The translations under genes and the position numbers were made by a program. Shown here piece after piece: positions 63,852 to 64,000 of a stretch of 64,000 nt of DNA. Origin of the DNA: Glossina fuscipes. Its lineage: Eukaryota > Arthropoda > Insecta > Diptera > Glossinidae. Below the pieces are notes generated by a model that worked only from the letters and a program-made list of their open reading frames with translations, made no database searches and had not been told where the DNA came from. Position 1 is the first letter of the stretch, and each line of letters begins with the position of its first letter. The DNA lies in the NCBI RefSeq assembly GCF_014805625.2, contig NW_023998415.1, forward strand, positions 34,604,302 through 34,668,301. The letters are read 5' to 3'.

Positions 63852-64000
63852 TTGTTAAGAAGTGAACGAAATGCGACATTAGTATGATCACTTTTTAATA
63901 TCACTTACGGCTGATAATCTCACTTATTGGAAACGTTGCACATATATATATATATATATATGTTAAGGAAACCTTAAATTTGATAGCCAAAATTTTCTTT

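Noticed and set aside
1..64000. CRISPR arrays, rRNA genes, intact tRNA genes, bacterial operons
   Set aside because: No regularly spaced repeats with unique spacers, no rRNA-like sequence and no well-folded tRNA were seen. The window is eukaryotic.

Overview
This is an AT-rich animal nuclear window with GT/AG introns. Several introns are only 62-68 bp, and the DNA is full of (TA)n, (CT)n and poly(A/T) tracts and decayed mariner transposons. This fits a dipteran insect, perhaps a tephritid fruit fly, but the species is inference. There are no bacterial features.

One protein-coding gene can be reconstructed, on the + strand from 25735 to at least 63675. I joined its exons by checking reading phase at every junction. 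The chain is 25735-26661 (or a second start or cassette exon, 35455-35583), 36343-36640, 36956-37252, 38484-38742, 38808-39463, 39527-39654, 39717-39978, 40301-41024, 41158-41313, 59157-59561, 59768-60158, 61365-61532 and 63532-63675, with a possible last exon at 63744-63851. All junctions are in phase. The result is about 1605 codons, or 1640 with the candidate last exon. The product is long, serine-rich and mostly disordered, and ends in a short coiled coil followed by an ATQTE motif. The C-terminal half resembles vertebrate CCSER1/CCSER2 (FAM190, coiled-coil serine-rich proteins): a DDLM-D block, a QD...K..LL.L.R.LQE helix, then a coiled coil and a [S/A]TQTE motif. I therefore call it an insect CCSER-family gene. 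The first exon encodes MGKCIS, a strong N-myristoylation/palmitoylation signal.

The first 25 kb has no gene that I recognise. It holds microsatellites, a 28-bp perfect palindrome (4150-4177) and two mariner remnants (about 5105-5985 and 13297-13458, both minus). It also holds copies of a short interspersed element whose ends are inverted repeats of the type TTTTATACCCATCACCG. More copies of that element, a LINE reverse-transcriptase fragment (32531-32952, minus) and other repeats lie in the first large intron (26662-36342). The 17.8-kb intron 41314-59156 holds an assembly gap (100 N, 52874-52973), a second copy of the 5-kb mariner (about 54440-55075) and several repeat fragments. A third mariner lineage is decayed inside intron 60159-61364.

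In short, one large neuronal/cytoskeletal-type adaptor gene with alternative N-termini is set in repeat-rich introns. The most interesting points are the acylated alternative N-terminus, the in-frame 63-nt intron and the terminal-inverted-repeat element family.
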